This document shows, piece after piece, positions 6,989 to 16,905 of a DNA stretch of 32,843 nt (its first letter is position 1; every line of letters starts with the position of its first letter). This DNA comes from a bacterium (GTDB taxonomy: Bacteria > CAIJMQ01): positions 1 to 32,843 of the forward strand of contig JAGLSL010000010.1 in assembly GCA_023135785.1 (NCBI GenBank), read 5' to 3'. Below the pieces are notes generated by a model, which saw only the letters and a program-made list of their open reading frames with translations, had not been told where the DNA came from and made no database searches. Both the position numbers and the translations under genes were made by a program.

Positions 6989-9900
6989 GCAATAAATTAA
7001 AAATCAAATATCAAATATCAAAAATTTCCAATTCTCAATTACCAATTACCAATTCCTCCGGTATGGCTCTTGTTATAGTTGTTGCGATTATCGCCGTTCT
7101 TTCGTCCATAGGAATTACTTTTATGTATACGATGCGTATGGAAGAAAAAACCGCGTTTAATTATATGCAGGGTTTGAAAGCGTCCTATATCGCAAAGTCG
7201 GGTATAGAGCACGCAATCACAGTTCTCAAATCAGACGGCAGAGATACGGGTTTTGTTGCGTATAAAACTGATAAATGGGGATATAGAAATCAAAGTCCTA
7301 ATAGTATCTTTAGCGCAGAGGATGATATCAACGATAGTAGTATAGATAACGATGATGATACTATTACTGTAAGTGATGATAGTTGGGGGAGCGGTATGGA
7401 TTCCCGCTGGCTCTATGTTGCCGATGATAACGGCGATACTGTAGGTCGTTATGCGGTTTTAATAATAGACGAATCAAGCAAGATCAATATAAATACGGCG
7501 GGATATCAAGTAGTTGGTTCAGATAATTGGGATAATTCCCCTAACGACCCGCGACAAGGATGGAAACCGTTTGAAATAAGTTTGGAGAAGTTTTTTTATG
7601 CAGGTAGTCCGACGCAATTAGATTATTGGGATCTTGGCGGGGTGACTACTCAAGATTTAGCCAGTAGAATTGTCAATTATCGCTACGGGAGTGAAGATGG
7701 CCAATTAGTCCTTCCTTTGGAAGAACCCGGCAAAGATGGCGAAGATGATAATGCAGACAGTATTATTTTAGAACACGATGATATTGATAATAATGCCGAC
7801 GGGCAATTTGACGAAGAAGGCGAGGGGTTGGATGACCCTTATGAATTTGTTGCTTGGGATCAATATGATAATGACCAGCCGTTTATTACTATTGAAGAAA
7901 TAAAGAACATATTTGATGTTGGTCCAACAATATTTGATAATCTCAAACCCTACATTACTGTATATTCTTCGGATGAAAATACCACCGATTCGGGATTCTT
8001 GAGACTTAATATAAATTTACTCAAAGACGCAACTACTCTTTATTCGGTTATGTATTCTGCGTGGGAAGATTTAATGGCTCTCTATCCCAATGATTATTCC
8101 TACGAAGAACTCAAGCGATTAGCCGCTCAATGCGCGGTTAATACGATTGACTATGCAGATACAGACAACGTTTCCACTTTTCTTGAAATTTCTCACGAAG
8201 ATACGGGACTATCTACGAATGCAAATAGTAATATCTTGGAAGATAATTCGGATCCTTGGGATGCTGACGAATGGATCGGCGCTAAAATTACTGTTGTTTT
8301 TGATGACTCGGGGACAAAAGTAAAGCAGGTTCGGACAATTTACGACAATGATGAAAATACGGTATGGATAATCCGCAGTTGGGATGCAGGCAGTAATCCC
8401 CCGAATGGTTCCTATTATCATATCCAAGATAATGCAGTAGCCTGCGGTGTTGAAGCAATAAGGATAAACGAGATTATGGTAAAGCCCGCATATCAATGGG
8501 AAGCGGAAGAACTTTTCGAGCAAAGGTTGGGAGGAGGAACGGGATGGCATGATACAGACTTATATTATAAGGGCATTTATTCCGAAACTGCATCCACACT
8601 TACTGACCCTAAAACTATCACCGTCGATATGGAAATTTTGCGTGAAGGATTTTATAGATTAAGAGCGCTTACTTATTCCAGCGCGCCTGATACCGGGATT
8701 GTTGCTTTGGGTAGTACTCCGACAAATTTAGAGACTTCTTCTGGGGAAAACTGGGAAATCGATCAATGGGAAAGCGCCTTAGTTACGATTTATTACAATC
8801 CAACAGGTACAGGAGTTGGACAGGAACGGCGGGTTGTCAGTAATACAACAGATACATTAAATATAGACCCAAGCGAACCTTGGACAGATGTTCCCGCTAA
8901 TGGTGATTTATTTAGTGTTGCGCAAGACCATAGTTTTACTATTACCCTTAGATCAGATGCGCCTGATGATATTGTCAAAGAAGCGGGTACCCGTAATATA
9001 GGCGGTTGGTTATTGGAAGATTTGGGAATTATAGAGGTAAAAGATGCGGGTTTGGGCGAAATAGAATTGAAGACATCGGAAAATACCAACGAACATAACG
9101 GCGCATATCTTGATTACATTCAATTGTCCCAACAACCGGATTGCGAATATGTCGAACTTTTAAATATATCGGATAATGATGTGGATATCGGCGGATGGGT
9201 TCTTGCAACTTCTGCCGGATGGACGGGAACAATTCCCGATGGTACTATTATAGAAGCGAGAGATTATATGGTTCTGGCGGTGGATAAGGACGATAGTTTA
9301 TCGTTGGATTTTGACCAGGACGACGATGATGTTCCTATAAAAGCGCAAGACAATATATTTGTTGAAAATACTTGGTTTGACGGAAATAATTCTGATAGAG
9401 TGGTTCAATTGCAACTTTCAACCGCTCCCATAAACATTGCGGAAGACGGTTATGGCGATACGATTATTCTCTCCGGCAGTATATTTACGGATTCGCCGAT
9501 TGAAATCCCGGCAGGTAAAGAGGAGTCTGGAGAGTATATTGTAATAGGTGAAAACACCTTACAGATTGGTAGTTCCCCCTGGCTGAATAACCAATGGAAA
9601 GGCGCTACCATCGCGGCTATTATTGAAGTTGATAATGTCGATAGTACGATTACCCGTCAGGTTGTCAGCAATACTCCTGATACGATAACTATAAGCACTA
9701 AATGGGAGTGGGAGAGTAGTGCTGTTGTTGATGAAAGTTCATCTAATCGTAGCTATTACATATTCTTTAAACCTATGGCTGTTACTCTATATAAAGGTTT
9801 GCTGGCTGACCAGCAGATTGTATCGCAGGTTAATTATTTGGCAGAAGATATAAATAGGGTATGTTATACGCAGGATAACGGCGTAAAGGTTTACGGTTTT

Positions 9901-11259
9901 GTCGCTTTAGAAAAAGACGACCCGACTGTGGTCTGGGATAGAAACAATGACGGGATAGATGATTGGTGGCACATTAACATTGAAGGTGACGAAGTGCTGA
10001 CTATATCGGGGGAACCTGTGCGTGGCGGGACACCGGGTGGGGAAAACAGCGTATGTATGGAAAATCCCGCGCTTGCCGTAAATGCGAATGTGCCAAATAT
10101 GCCGTTTGCAACGGTAGGAGATATTAAAGATGTCAGCAGAATGAGAATTGAAGATTACGGATGGGCTTCGGATGGAGGCGATGATACCTTGAAAATTCCC
10201 AGTTCTCTTTGGACATCCGGTGATTGGGAAGGCGCATATATTTTAATCGCATCCGGAAAAGGCGCGGGACAAATAAGAGAAATTAAAAGCAATACTTCAA
10301 ATGAAATAACCGTAACTCAAGATTGGACGACTAATCCCAATGATACCTCTGAATACATCATCTTCTTTGAATGGTCTAGGATAGGATATGATGAATTAGC
10401 TTACGAAGATACAAAACTTGTTCAACGCATTGCCGATAAAATAACCGTATCGCAGAAGAGGTTGGAAGCGGAGAAGGCTTATCCTGATGTGGTGAATTGG
10501 GATTATGAACCCAATCCGGTTGATATATTTTTAACTCCTTTTTATTTTAATACAGATGATGATGAGCCTGATACTTGGTGGTGGGGGATTAGAGATAGGA
10601 TTCAGCCCGAAAACGCAAATGGAATTTATGACCTTTACATTAAAGGGATGATAGAGAACGACAGCGGGCTTGTTGAAGTTATAGTTACTACATCAGTCGA
10701 CGATGTCATAATAACTGACAGTAAACTTCTTGAGTTTACTCCTGACAGGACTGCTTATTTTGGACAAATTCAGATTGGAGGGAAAATTACGAATGACCCT
10801 CTTGCTGATACTGACCTTTTGGCGATATGTGTTGAGAAAAGAGCAGGCTCCAATATAGCTTATTTCGACGCGATTATTTTATCTCCCGAATATAGGACTT
10901 ATGGCAGAATAAATATAAATACTGCTGATACTGTAATATTGCAGGCATTACCGGGAATAACTACATCAACGATTGCTAACGATATTATAAATCATCGAGA
11001 AAATGATATAGACCCTTTAAAGGGTCCCTTCAAAACCATCGGAGAGATTTTAAATGTTGAAGATGCAGGCGGTAGCAAAGTTATTAATTTGGAAACCTTC
11101 TCCAAAATCTCAAACCTTATAACAACTAAATCTAAAGTTTTTACTATAATATCTACGGGGCAGGCGCTTAGGGAAAGTGATAAAGGCGATGTTGTTTATG
11201 ATGGCAAAACATACGAAATTTTAGGCGAGAAGAAATATATGGTGGTGATGGAGAGATGA
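6985..11259 (+). CDS. Giant GspK-like minor pseudopilin with lamin-tail and repeat domains
   Basis: This is the pseudopilin expected at the tip of the pseudopilus. The start is GTG, overlapping the previous stop (GTGA). The leader of 26 residues (G26|MALVIVVAIIAVLSS) carries SQLPITNS encoded by CAATTAC tandem repeats. GspK features follow: ASYIAKSGIEHAITVL, SSKININTAG near 162, and a C-terminal helix-hairpin-helix with GRININTADTVILQALPGIT near 1304. GspK proteins are normally about 300-350 residues; this one has 1424. The extra sequence holds a lamin-tail-like domain (EYVELLNISDNDVDIGGW near 718) and four copies of a beta-rich unit of about 60 residues near 423, 587, 863 and 1072. Each unit has a Trp-Glu/Gly-Ala start and a SNT..TITV-like core. 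Acidic, calcium-loop-like segments occur near 240-275. Confidence 0.85.
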   Translation: MSNKLKIKYQISKISNSQLPITNSSGMALVIVVAIIAVLSSIGITFMYTMRMEEKTAFNYMQGLKASYIAKSGIEHAITVLKSDGRDTGFVAYKTDKWGYRNQSPNSIFSAEDDINDSSIDNDDDTITVSDDSWGSGMDSRWLYVADDNGDTVGRYAVLIIDESSKININTAGYQVVGSDNWDNSPNDPRQGWKPFEISLEKFFYAGSPTQLDYWDLGGVTTQDLASRIVNYRYGSEDGQLVLPLEEPGKDGEDDNADSIILEHDDIDNNADGQFDEEGEGLDDPYEFVAWDQYDNDQPFITIEEIKNIFDVGPTIFDNLKPYITVYSSDENTTDSGFLRLNINLLKDATTLYSVMYSAWEDLMALYPNDYSYEELKRLAAQCAVNTIDYADTDNVSTFLEISHEDTGLSTNANSNILEDNSDPWDADEWIGAKITVVFDDSGTKVKQVRTIYDNDENTVWIIRSWDAGSNPPNGSYYHIQDNAVACGVEAIRINEIMVKPAYQWEAEELFEQRLGGGTGWHDTDLYYKGIYSETASTLTDPKTITVDMEILREGFYRLRALTYSSAPDTGIVALGSTPTNLETSSGENWEIDQWESALVTIYYNPTGTGVGQERRVVSNTTDTLNIDPSEPWTDVPANGDLFSVAQDHSFTITLRSDAPDDIVKEAGTRNIGGWLLEDLGIIEVKDAGLGEIELKTSENTNEHNGAYLDYIQLSQQPDCEYVELLNISDNDVDIGGWVLATSAGWTGTIPDGTIIEARDYMVLAVDKDDSLSLDFDQDDDDVPIKAQDNIFVENTWFDGNNSDRVVQLQLSTAPINIAEDGYGDTIILSGSIFTDSPIEIPAGKEESGEYIVIGENTLQIGSSPWLNNQWKGATIAAIIEVDNVDSTITRQVVSNTPDTITISTKWEWESSAVVDESSSNRSYYIFFKPMAVTLYKGLLADQQIVSQVNYLAEDINRVCYTQDNGVKVYGFVALEKDDPTVVWDRNNDGIDDWWHINIEGDEVLTISGEPVRGGTPGGENSVCMENPALAVNANVPNMPFATVGDIKDVSRMRIEDYGWASDGGDDTLKIPSSLWTSGDWEGAYILIASGKGAGQIREIKSNTSNEITVTQDWTTNPNDTSEYIIFFEWSRIGYDELAYEDTKLVQRIADKITVSQKRLEAEKAYPDVVNWDYEPNPVDIFLTPFYFNTDDDEPDTWWWGIRDRIQPENANGIYDLYIKGMIENDSGLVEVIVTTSVDDVIITDSKLLEFTPDRTAYFGQIQIGGKITNDPLADTDLLAICVEKRAGSNIAYFDAIILSPEYRTYGRININTADTVILQALPGITTSTIANDIINHRENDIDPLKGPFKTIGEILNVEDAGGSKVINLETFSKISNLITTKSKVFTIISTGQALRESDKGDVVYDGKTYEILGEKKYMVVMER

Positions 11260-11271
11260 TAGTAAAATCAA

Positions 11272-11425
11272 AAATTAAAATGCAAAATGCAAAATTAACA
11301 ATTGGGAAAAGAAAAAAAGGAAATAGAACAGCATAAGACAGAGGACAGCCCGTGAACCAGAGATTTTGTTTTACAAAATCACGGTTCAGGACTGGAGTGA
11401 ACCGAACTTGTTCTGGTTCACTCCA
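11272..11425. repeat. Low-complexity stretch and two hairpins
   Basis: AAAATGCAAAATGCAAAATT opens the gap. An element with ends CCCGTGAACC (11349) and GGTTCAGG (11390) has a central stem GATTTTG/CAAAATC; its ends resemble those of the elements at 29250-29302 and 30867-30920 in the opposite orientation. A perfect 11-bp stem TGGAGTGAACC/GGTTCACTCCA (11393-11425) follows. No gene is seen between 11260 and 11615. Confidence 0.7.
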
Positions 11426-11448
11426 GAAAACAGAAAGAACAACGATGT

Positions 11449-11566
11449 TGTCATTGCCCCGTGAAATCCGTAGGATTTCGTGGCAATCTAAAAACGAAAT
11501 TGCTTCGCCTTTGGCTCGCAATGACGGGAACATGGCATAGAAGTTGCGTAAATAATTGTAGTTGCC
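11449..11566. repeat. Left arm of a 118-bp inverted repeat flanking the giant gene
   Basis: The first 77 bases are copy D of the TGTCATTGCGAG family, with a variable stem GAAATCC-GTA-GGATTTC. The arm continues to a 27-base stretch (11540-11566) that is an exact reverse complement of 16943-16969. The whole arm matches the reverse complement of 16943-17060 apart from a variable block of about 20 bases. Confidence 0.85.
11533..11548 (+). promoter_or_regulatory. Second sigma-54-like promoter
   Basis: TGGCATAGAAGTTGCG has GG at 11534-11535 and GC at 11546-11547 in -24/-12 spacing and shares TGGCAT and TTGC with the promoter at 2847. Transcription would start near 11559, giving a leader of about 57 bases before the ATG at 11616. 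It lies inside the left inverted-repeat arm; the right arm has lost the -24 GG. Confidence 0.45.
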
Positions 11567-11615
11567 GATTCATCGGCAAAGATGGAAATACAGTAAAGAT
11601 AGTATTGGAACGGAA

Positions 11616-14600
11616 ATGAATATGAATAAACTATTTAAAAACAAGTTTTTGCGGGAGAATTTAGTCCTTCTTATCATTCTAGGGCTTATTTTTCCTCAAT
11701 ACGCATTTTCGGACGCGTGGGTTGCGGATACGGGCAATGACCAGGTAAGCCGACTTTATAAGGATGGACATGCGCCGACTGTTATAAAAGTAACCGATGT
11801 GGGTGAGGACGGCGATACAGTTGCCGTAAATATCAACCCTACGGGTCTGTTCTATCCCGGATTAAAATTGAGTTTTGGAATGAATCGGGCAGATGTCTAT
11901 GAGATTGACAGTGTGGACTCTGATATTGTTAATGGATGGGTGATTAAATTTACTTCTCCTTCTCCTAACCTCGTAGATGAAGAAGTTACTGCTGACTCTC
12001 CTATTTATATGGAATTGGTGCGTTCGGGCGGATTTGAATCTCCCGTTTCGGTTTCCACAAATACATATAATACGAAAGTGTGGTTCGCAGACGATTCAAC
12101 AAATGATTCGGGCATTACTCAGTTTACTGGCTGGGGCAGGGATGAGCCGTCTGATACGCCGCTAGTAAAACCCTGGGTATTAGGAACATTTTGGGGTGGT
12201 GAAAGTGAATTCAATCTTCTTAGCCAAGATAAAAGCATCTATCCGGGAATAAAAATAGATTTTTACAGCGATAATCGCGCTGGCAATGTTTTAGAAACGA
12301 AAGATTTTGATATAGCAACTAATTATCTTGCTACTACGGATGATTTGCTTTCAAGCCATTCCATTATTGATAAAGAGGCGGCAGTTATTCATATAGATAG
12401 ATTCAGGGACAAATCGCTAATTTCTCCAAAAAGCGTCTCTGCCAATTCTATTACTAACAGAAAGAACTCCGAATACGATACAGCTTGGGCGGTCGATACA
12501 GGGGATAGTTCGGTAGTGAAATATACTCAAGAATGGGAATATAGAAGGACAATCAGCATAGACCCGACAAAAATAGACGCTCCGGGTTTAACCAATTTCC
12601 CATTAATGGTCAAGCTTGATTCAACCCGAATTGATTACGGCAATACAAAAGATAATGGCGAAGATATAAGGTTTACTGATGTGGAAGGCACTCCGTTAAG
12701 ATATGAAATAGAAAAATGGGATGAGACCGATCCTTCCGTTGTTTGGGTCAAGGTGCCCGAGATAAGTAATACAGATACTACCATTGTATATATGTATTAC
12801 GGTAACTCTGATGCTACCGATGCGCAGGACACACAAAATGTATGGGATAGCAACTTCAAGATGGTTCAGCATTTGGATGAGACATCGGGGACACATTATG
12901 ATTCAACAGCTAATGCGAATAATGGAACTCCTATCGGAGGAGTAATCCAAAACGCTACTGGCAAAATAGATGGAACTGATGATTTTGATATCGGCTATAT
13001 TGAAGTACCTGGTTCCAGTAGCTTAAACTTTGGTTCGGGTACAGATTTTACAATGACGGCATGGATAAAGGCAGCGGTAACACAACCAAATTATCCTGCA
13101 ATAATAGGTAGAAGAAACCCAGATCCTTACAATGGTTATATATTTTTTCTTTTCAATAATGGGAAATTGGCAGTCCAATTGAATGATGGTGCCGGGACAA
13201 ACTATCAATCGACAAGTAGTGACCTGCGTGATGATACTTGGCATCATGTAGTGGCAACTGGTGATAGGAATGGTTTTTTAATCTTTTATGTTGATGGTGT
13301 GTTCCAAGGCCAATTTGGTATTTCCAGTAAAGGAAGTATTGACTCAACCAGGAATGTGTTTATTGGATGGGAGGAGGGAAATCCTGGGGCAGCATATTTT
13401 GACGGCATGATTGACGAAGTTCGTATCTCTGATATAGCACGTTCTGCAGAATGGATTAAAGCAAGTTATTATTCCCAAAACAATGACCTTTTAAGTTATG
13501 AAGAAACGGAATTTTTCGGTACTCAAATAAATAAAGACGGCGCGTATGGAATTGGCAGGATTAAAAATACTGGGGATACCGTTATAGGAATTATAAACAA
13601 CAACATTGTATCGGCCTCCATCGGAAGCGGATGGCAGCAAGTTGTTCTGGTTTATGATGGCGTCACTCAAAAATTATATGTCGGCGGAGATTTGGTGGCG
13701 GATACCGATTTGTCTGAACCGATAAACATCAATATCAATGACTTTATAATTGGGGGTAGTAGTTTTAATGGTCCTATCGACGAAATCCGCATTTCCGATA
13801 CAGCCCTTTCTGACTCATGGATTAAGGCGAGTTTTGCCTCGGAAAGTGATAAATTTATTGACTACGACGAGCCAGAAGAATCTATCGGGCTTACATTAGA
13901 ACCGGCTTTGAACAACAATATATTAGACGGTTCCTCTGTTGCCAGAGAACTTGCCAGAATTAGCGGATTTACCGAACCGGTGGCGGTTGCCGTTGATTTT
14001 GCTTCCGGTGATTGCTGGGTAGCGGATGGTAGTGATACGGTGGTTTGGATAAATGGTGATATTGGCGAAGCGGATATATCTACGGCAGGATATAATATTA
14101 ACACTAATGCCGGCTATCACAGAATAATAACAGGTTTTGCTGACCCTGTTTCCGTAGCTATCGACCCTCTTTCCGGTGATTGCTGGGTTGCGTGTAATGA
14201 TAATGCGGATTCATATATTGTCCGGTTGGATAAAGATGTTTCGGACGGTTACGCTCTAAACGGCAATCGTCATATTAAAATTTACGGGTTTGATTTGCCT
14301 AATGCGGTATCTATTGACCCTTCCACAGGCGATTGTTATGTTGCTGACGGAACTGATGGCGGACAGATTGTCCGACTCGCTCCCGAAGGACATAAATATA
14401 CCGGATATATGGTGGACGGCAGTTATAGCGAAGGCGACGCTATTATTAATTTGTCTTTAGATACTATCGCTGATAGTCAGGACACTCTGCTTTATCGTCC
14501 TCTCAAAGTAAGTTTCGGAAATTTCACTACTGATATAGAACCTGTTTATGAAATAGAAAGCGTTGAATATGACAATGTTAATGATAACGCGGTTATAACG

Positions 14601-16784
14601 ATTCTTTCTGGGCTTGAGCAAAATATATCAAGCGGAATTAAACTTAACAAGGAACTTGCAAGAGTAGGCGGGTTTGATTCGCCGACCGCTTTGTCAGCTT
14701 TTAAAGGCTCTGATTTGGGGTTGGGACTGCATCCTTGGCGTTTGCAGGTAAGAGAATTTTATGATGTAGCCGGAGTAAAATATCCGTCTGAGGGCGATGA
14801 CGGATGGAGAGACTTTCCGGCTAATATACCTATTCACGATGCTACTCCTCAGTTCAGGTGGAGATATATAGATATAGACGGCGATTATAGGCCGCTGGAT
14901 TCATATCAGATAAGAATTTGGACGCTTCTTGATGATGGCGGTGATTTTGTGTTAGATCTTGTATGGGATTCTGATGAATTACCGGTTGACTCAGGACGCG
15001 AAATTTATCCGGGACAATGGATATACTCAGATTGGGATAATGTTTCGGGAACTAACAAAGAAAACGATTCGACGGGTATTTATAGCACAGATTATGGTAG
15101 TTCCGACGAGGATGACTGCCCAGACCTTTCGCAGATTGACGACCCCGATACTGATTTAGGCGACAGAACATATTTTGTCCAGTTGATGGTTAAAAATAGA
15201 ATTAATTTAAGTAGCGATACCTATCCACAGGGAGAACCACCAAGTTCCGATACGTCTATTATCGTCTTTACTTTAGATAAGACGCCGCCCGGTTCATACA
15301 GAGTTTGCGGGACGGAAGTTTTTGTGCCTGTGCCGTATGATAATACGGATAATGATAAAGACAATATAAAGAAGGATTACACGACTCCTACTACTATTAT
15401 AGATGCCGACTATTACCAGACGGATAATTATTATTGGGACGAGGTCTGGGTTCAGTGGGACGGCGGAGATACGGAAATTGTAGGCAATACTTCTATGTGG
15501 ATTCCCAAAAAACAAGTAACTGTTAGAACTAAAGTAAAAGACAGGAATAATGAGAATCTGCCTGAAGGGACTGAGCCGGAACACAAAGGACATAATACTA
15601 CGCCTGTTACGGAATTTCCGGAAGATGCTACAAATTGTTCCGGAATATCGCTTAACGCTCAATATAGGTTCCGTTCTACATTAATGGCGGCTGATGAATG
15701 GAGCGAGTGGTTTGATTGTGAGGAAGTTCGTCTTTATGATGAAGATGCCCTTATGTCCAATAATCAGGGACAGCGTTTGCTTCAGGGGGGTGTAAAAGAT
15801 GACTTTGTTTGGTTGTATGCGAAGAATGTGCTGTTTGCCGACGGTGATACGAATCTTATTCAATTTAGAGTTCTTGATGAAGGATATATGGAAGTGAGTA
15901 AGATTGCAGAAAATGCTTTAGGTGACACGGCAGAAGTCTGGATTGCGCCCAATATGGGTTATTCGCATGCGGATACAATAATAGAAAAGATTAGCAGTAT
16001 AGAACATCAGACATCAAGTGTGGAATTTGGTTATAAACTAAAAATCGATTCAAATGTTCCTCAAGTTATACTTGTTAACTATCCGTCTAATCCGTATCCG
16101 CATAGTTTTGCTTCTTTTAAATGGGTTGCGATTGATACGACTCCGTGTCGGTTCAAATACAAATTGGAGTGGCTGGATAATAGCGATAATTGGGTTGCTG
16201 ATAATGATGGTGATGCAAGTGACGGCGAAGATTGTGGTTCGGGAACAACAGGTTATTCTAGTTCAAACGATGACGAAGATTGGACTATTGATGCAACTTC
16301 TGTGTCTTATGAAAACTTACAAGTGGGCAGATTGTATAGGTTCTGGGTAAAAGCGAAAGATTTGGACGGGGTCGCTTGTGACATTGCCAATGTTTCGCGC
16401 AGAGTTTCAACTCCTGCCGTCTGGGTATGGTATGTTTCTCCCGAAGTTCCTAATACGATTATTACTTATGGGCCGTCGGGGCAAACCACAAATAATTCTC
16501 CTACTTTCAGATGGAGAGGAGTAGGGGGAATGCCGCCGTATACATATAATTGGAAATTGCGCGGATCTTCTTTACATGACGAGGGAGTCTCATATACCTA
16601 TAAGGATGATTTTCCTCCTTTAAATCCGGGCACTTATGTCTTTGAAGTACGGGCAAGCGATAACAACGGAAGCGACCCGACTCCTGCAAGGAGAATATTT
16701 ACGGTAGTTGATCCGGATCATCCGCCGTATTCTACTGTTTCTCCCAAAAACATTTATAAATATTTCCGCGAAATTGGGGAATAA
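11616..16784 (+). CDS. Giant secreted DUF2341/LamG/beta-propeller protein
   Basis: This is an exported multidomain protein of 1722 residues. A signal peptide (LVLLIILGLIFPQYAFS) is followed by DAWVADTGNDQVSRL-type propeller blades. A DUF2341 domain begins with WEYRRTISID (about 307), followed by a LamG/concanavalin-like domain (LNFGSGTDFTMTAWIKA to FDGMIDEVRISDIARS) and a second, shorter LamG segment (to GPIDEIRISDTALS). NHL-like blades with repeated SGDCWVADG strings span about 796-905. The C-terminal third has Ig/fibronectin-like segments (PQFRWRY, SPTFRWRGVGG). It is likely a surface or secreted, carbohydrate- or adhesion-related protein; no enzymatic motif is seen. Of two close ATGs (11616, 11622) I chose the first. 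It lies between the pseudopilin and platform genes and may be a secretion substrate, which is inference. Confidence 0.85.
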   Translation: MNMNKLFKNKFLRENLVLLIILGLIFPQYAFSDAWVADTGNDQVSRLYKDGHAPTVIKVTDVGEDGDTVAVNINPTGLFYPGLKLSFGMNRADVYEIDSVDSDIVNGWVIKFTSPSPNLVDEEVTADSPIYMELVRSGGFESPVSVSTNTYNTKVWFADDSTNDSGITQFTGWGRDEPSDTPLVKPWVLGTFWGGESEFNLLSQDKSIYPGIKIDFYSDNRAGNVLETKDFDIATNYLATTDDLLSSHSIIDKEAAVIHIDRFRDKSLISPKSVSANSITNRKNSEYDTAWAVDTGDSSVVKYTQEWEYRRTISIDPTKIDAPGLTNFPLMVKLDSTRIDYGNTKDNGEDIRFTDVEGTPLRYEIEKWDETDPSVVWVKVPEISNTDTTIVYMYYGNSDATDAQDTQNVWDSNFKMVQHLDETSGTHYDSTANANNGTPIGGVIQNATGKIDGTDDFDIGYIEVPGSSSLNFGSGTDFTMTAWIKAAVTQPNYPAIIGRRNPDPYNGYIFFLFNNGKLAVQLNDGAGTNYQSTSSDLRDDTWHHVVATGDRNGFLIFYVDGVFQGQFGISSKGSIDSTRNVFIGWEEGNPGAAYFDGMIDEVRISDIARSAEWIKASYYSQNNDLLSYEETEFFGTQINKDGAYGIGRIKNTGDTVIGIINNNIVSASIGSGWQQVVLVYDGVTQKLYVGGDLVADTDLSEPINININDFIIGGSSFNGPIDEIRISDTALSDSWIKASFASESDKFIDYDEPEESIGLTLEPALNNNILDGSSVARELARISGFTEPVAVAVDFASGDCWVADGSDTVVWINGDIGEADISTAGYNINTNAGYHRIITGFADPVSVAIDPLSGDCWVACNDNADSYIVRLDKDVSDGYALNGNRHIKIYGFDLPNAVSIDPSTGDCYVADGTDGGQIVRLAPEGHKYTGYMVDGSYSEGDAIINLSLDTIADSQDTLLYRPLKVSFGNFTTDIEPVYEIESVEYDNVNDNAVITILSGLEQNISSGIKLNKELARVGGFDSPTALSAFKGSDLGLGLHPWRLQVREFYDVAGVKYPSEGDDGWRDFPANIPIHDATPQFRWRYIDIDGDYRPLDSYQIRIWTLLDDGGDFVLDLVWDSDELPVDSGREIYPGQWIYSDWDNVSGTNKENDSTGIYSTDYGSSDEDDCPDLSQIDDPDTDLGDRTYFVQLMVKNRINLSSDTYPQGEPPSSDTSIIVFTLDKTPPGSYRVCGTEVFVPVPYDNTDNDKDNIKKDYTTPTTIIDADYYQTDNYYWDEVWVQWDGGDTEIVGNTSMWIPKKQVTVRTKVKDRNNENLPEGTEPEHKGHNTTPVTEFPEDATNCSGISLNAQYRFRSTLMAADEWSEWFDCEEVRLYDEDALMSNNQGQRLLQGGVKDDFVWLYAKNVLFADGDTNLIQFRVLDEGYMEVSKIAENALGDTAEVWIAPNMGYSHADTIIEKISSIEHQTSSVEFGYKLKIDSNVPQVILVNYPSNPYPHSFASFKWVAIDTTPCRFKYKLEWLDNSDNWVADNDGDASDGEDCGSGTTGYSSSNDDEDWTIDATSVSYENLQVGRLYRFWVKAKDLDGVACDIANVSRRVSTPAVWVWYVSPEVPNTIITYGPSGQTTNNSPTFRWRGVGGMPPYTYNWKLRGSSLHDEGVSYTYKDDFPPLNPGTYVFEVRASDNNGSDPTPARRIFTVVDPDHPPYSTVSPKNIYKYFREIGE

Positions 16785-16850
16785 GCTAACAAATTCCTAA
16801 TTTCCAATTACCAATTTCTAAAATGAACCAAAAACTCAATCCCACCTAAA

Positions 16851-16905
16851 AATCCCACCTCGGAGGTGGGATTGTAGGGTAGTTGCTCCGACATTACGTC
16901 GGAGC
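16851..16905. repeat. Two perfect hairpins downstream of the giant gene
   Basis: AATCCCACCT-CGG-AGGTGGGATT (16851-16873) and GCTCCGAC-ATTAC-GTCGGAGC (16885-16905) are perfect stems. AATCCCACCT also occurs once just before. No T-run follows either stem, so a simple intrinsic terminator is not supported, though they could block or process the transcript. Confidence 0.7.

Noticed and set aside
11352-11540. Open frame of 62 codons between the GspK-like and giant genes
   Set aside because: It is formed almost wholly by hairpin repeats and the TGTCATTGCGAG element; no gene-like features.
11562-11615. TTG start 54 bases upstream of the giant gene's ATG
   Set aside because: It would place a charged, repeat-encoded stretch before the signal peptide; the ATG at 11616 gives a normal signal peptide.
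16851-16905. Intrinsic terminators after the giant gene
   Set aside because: The stems are perfect but no T-run follows; kept as repeats only.
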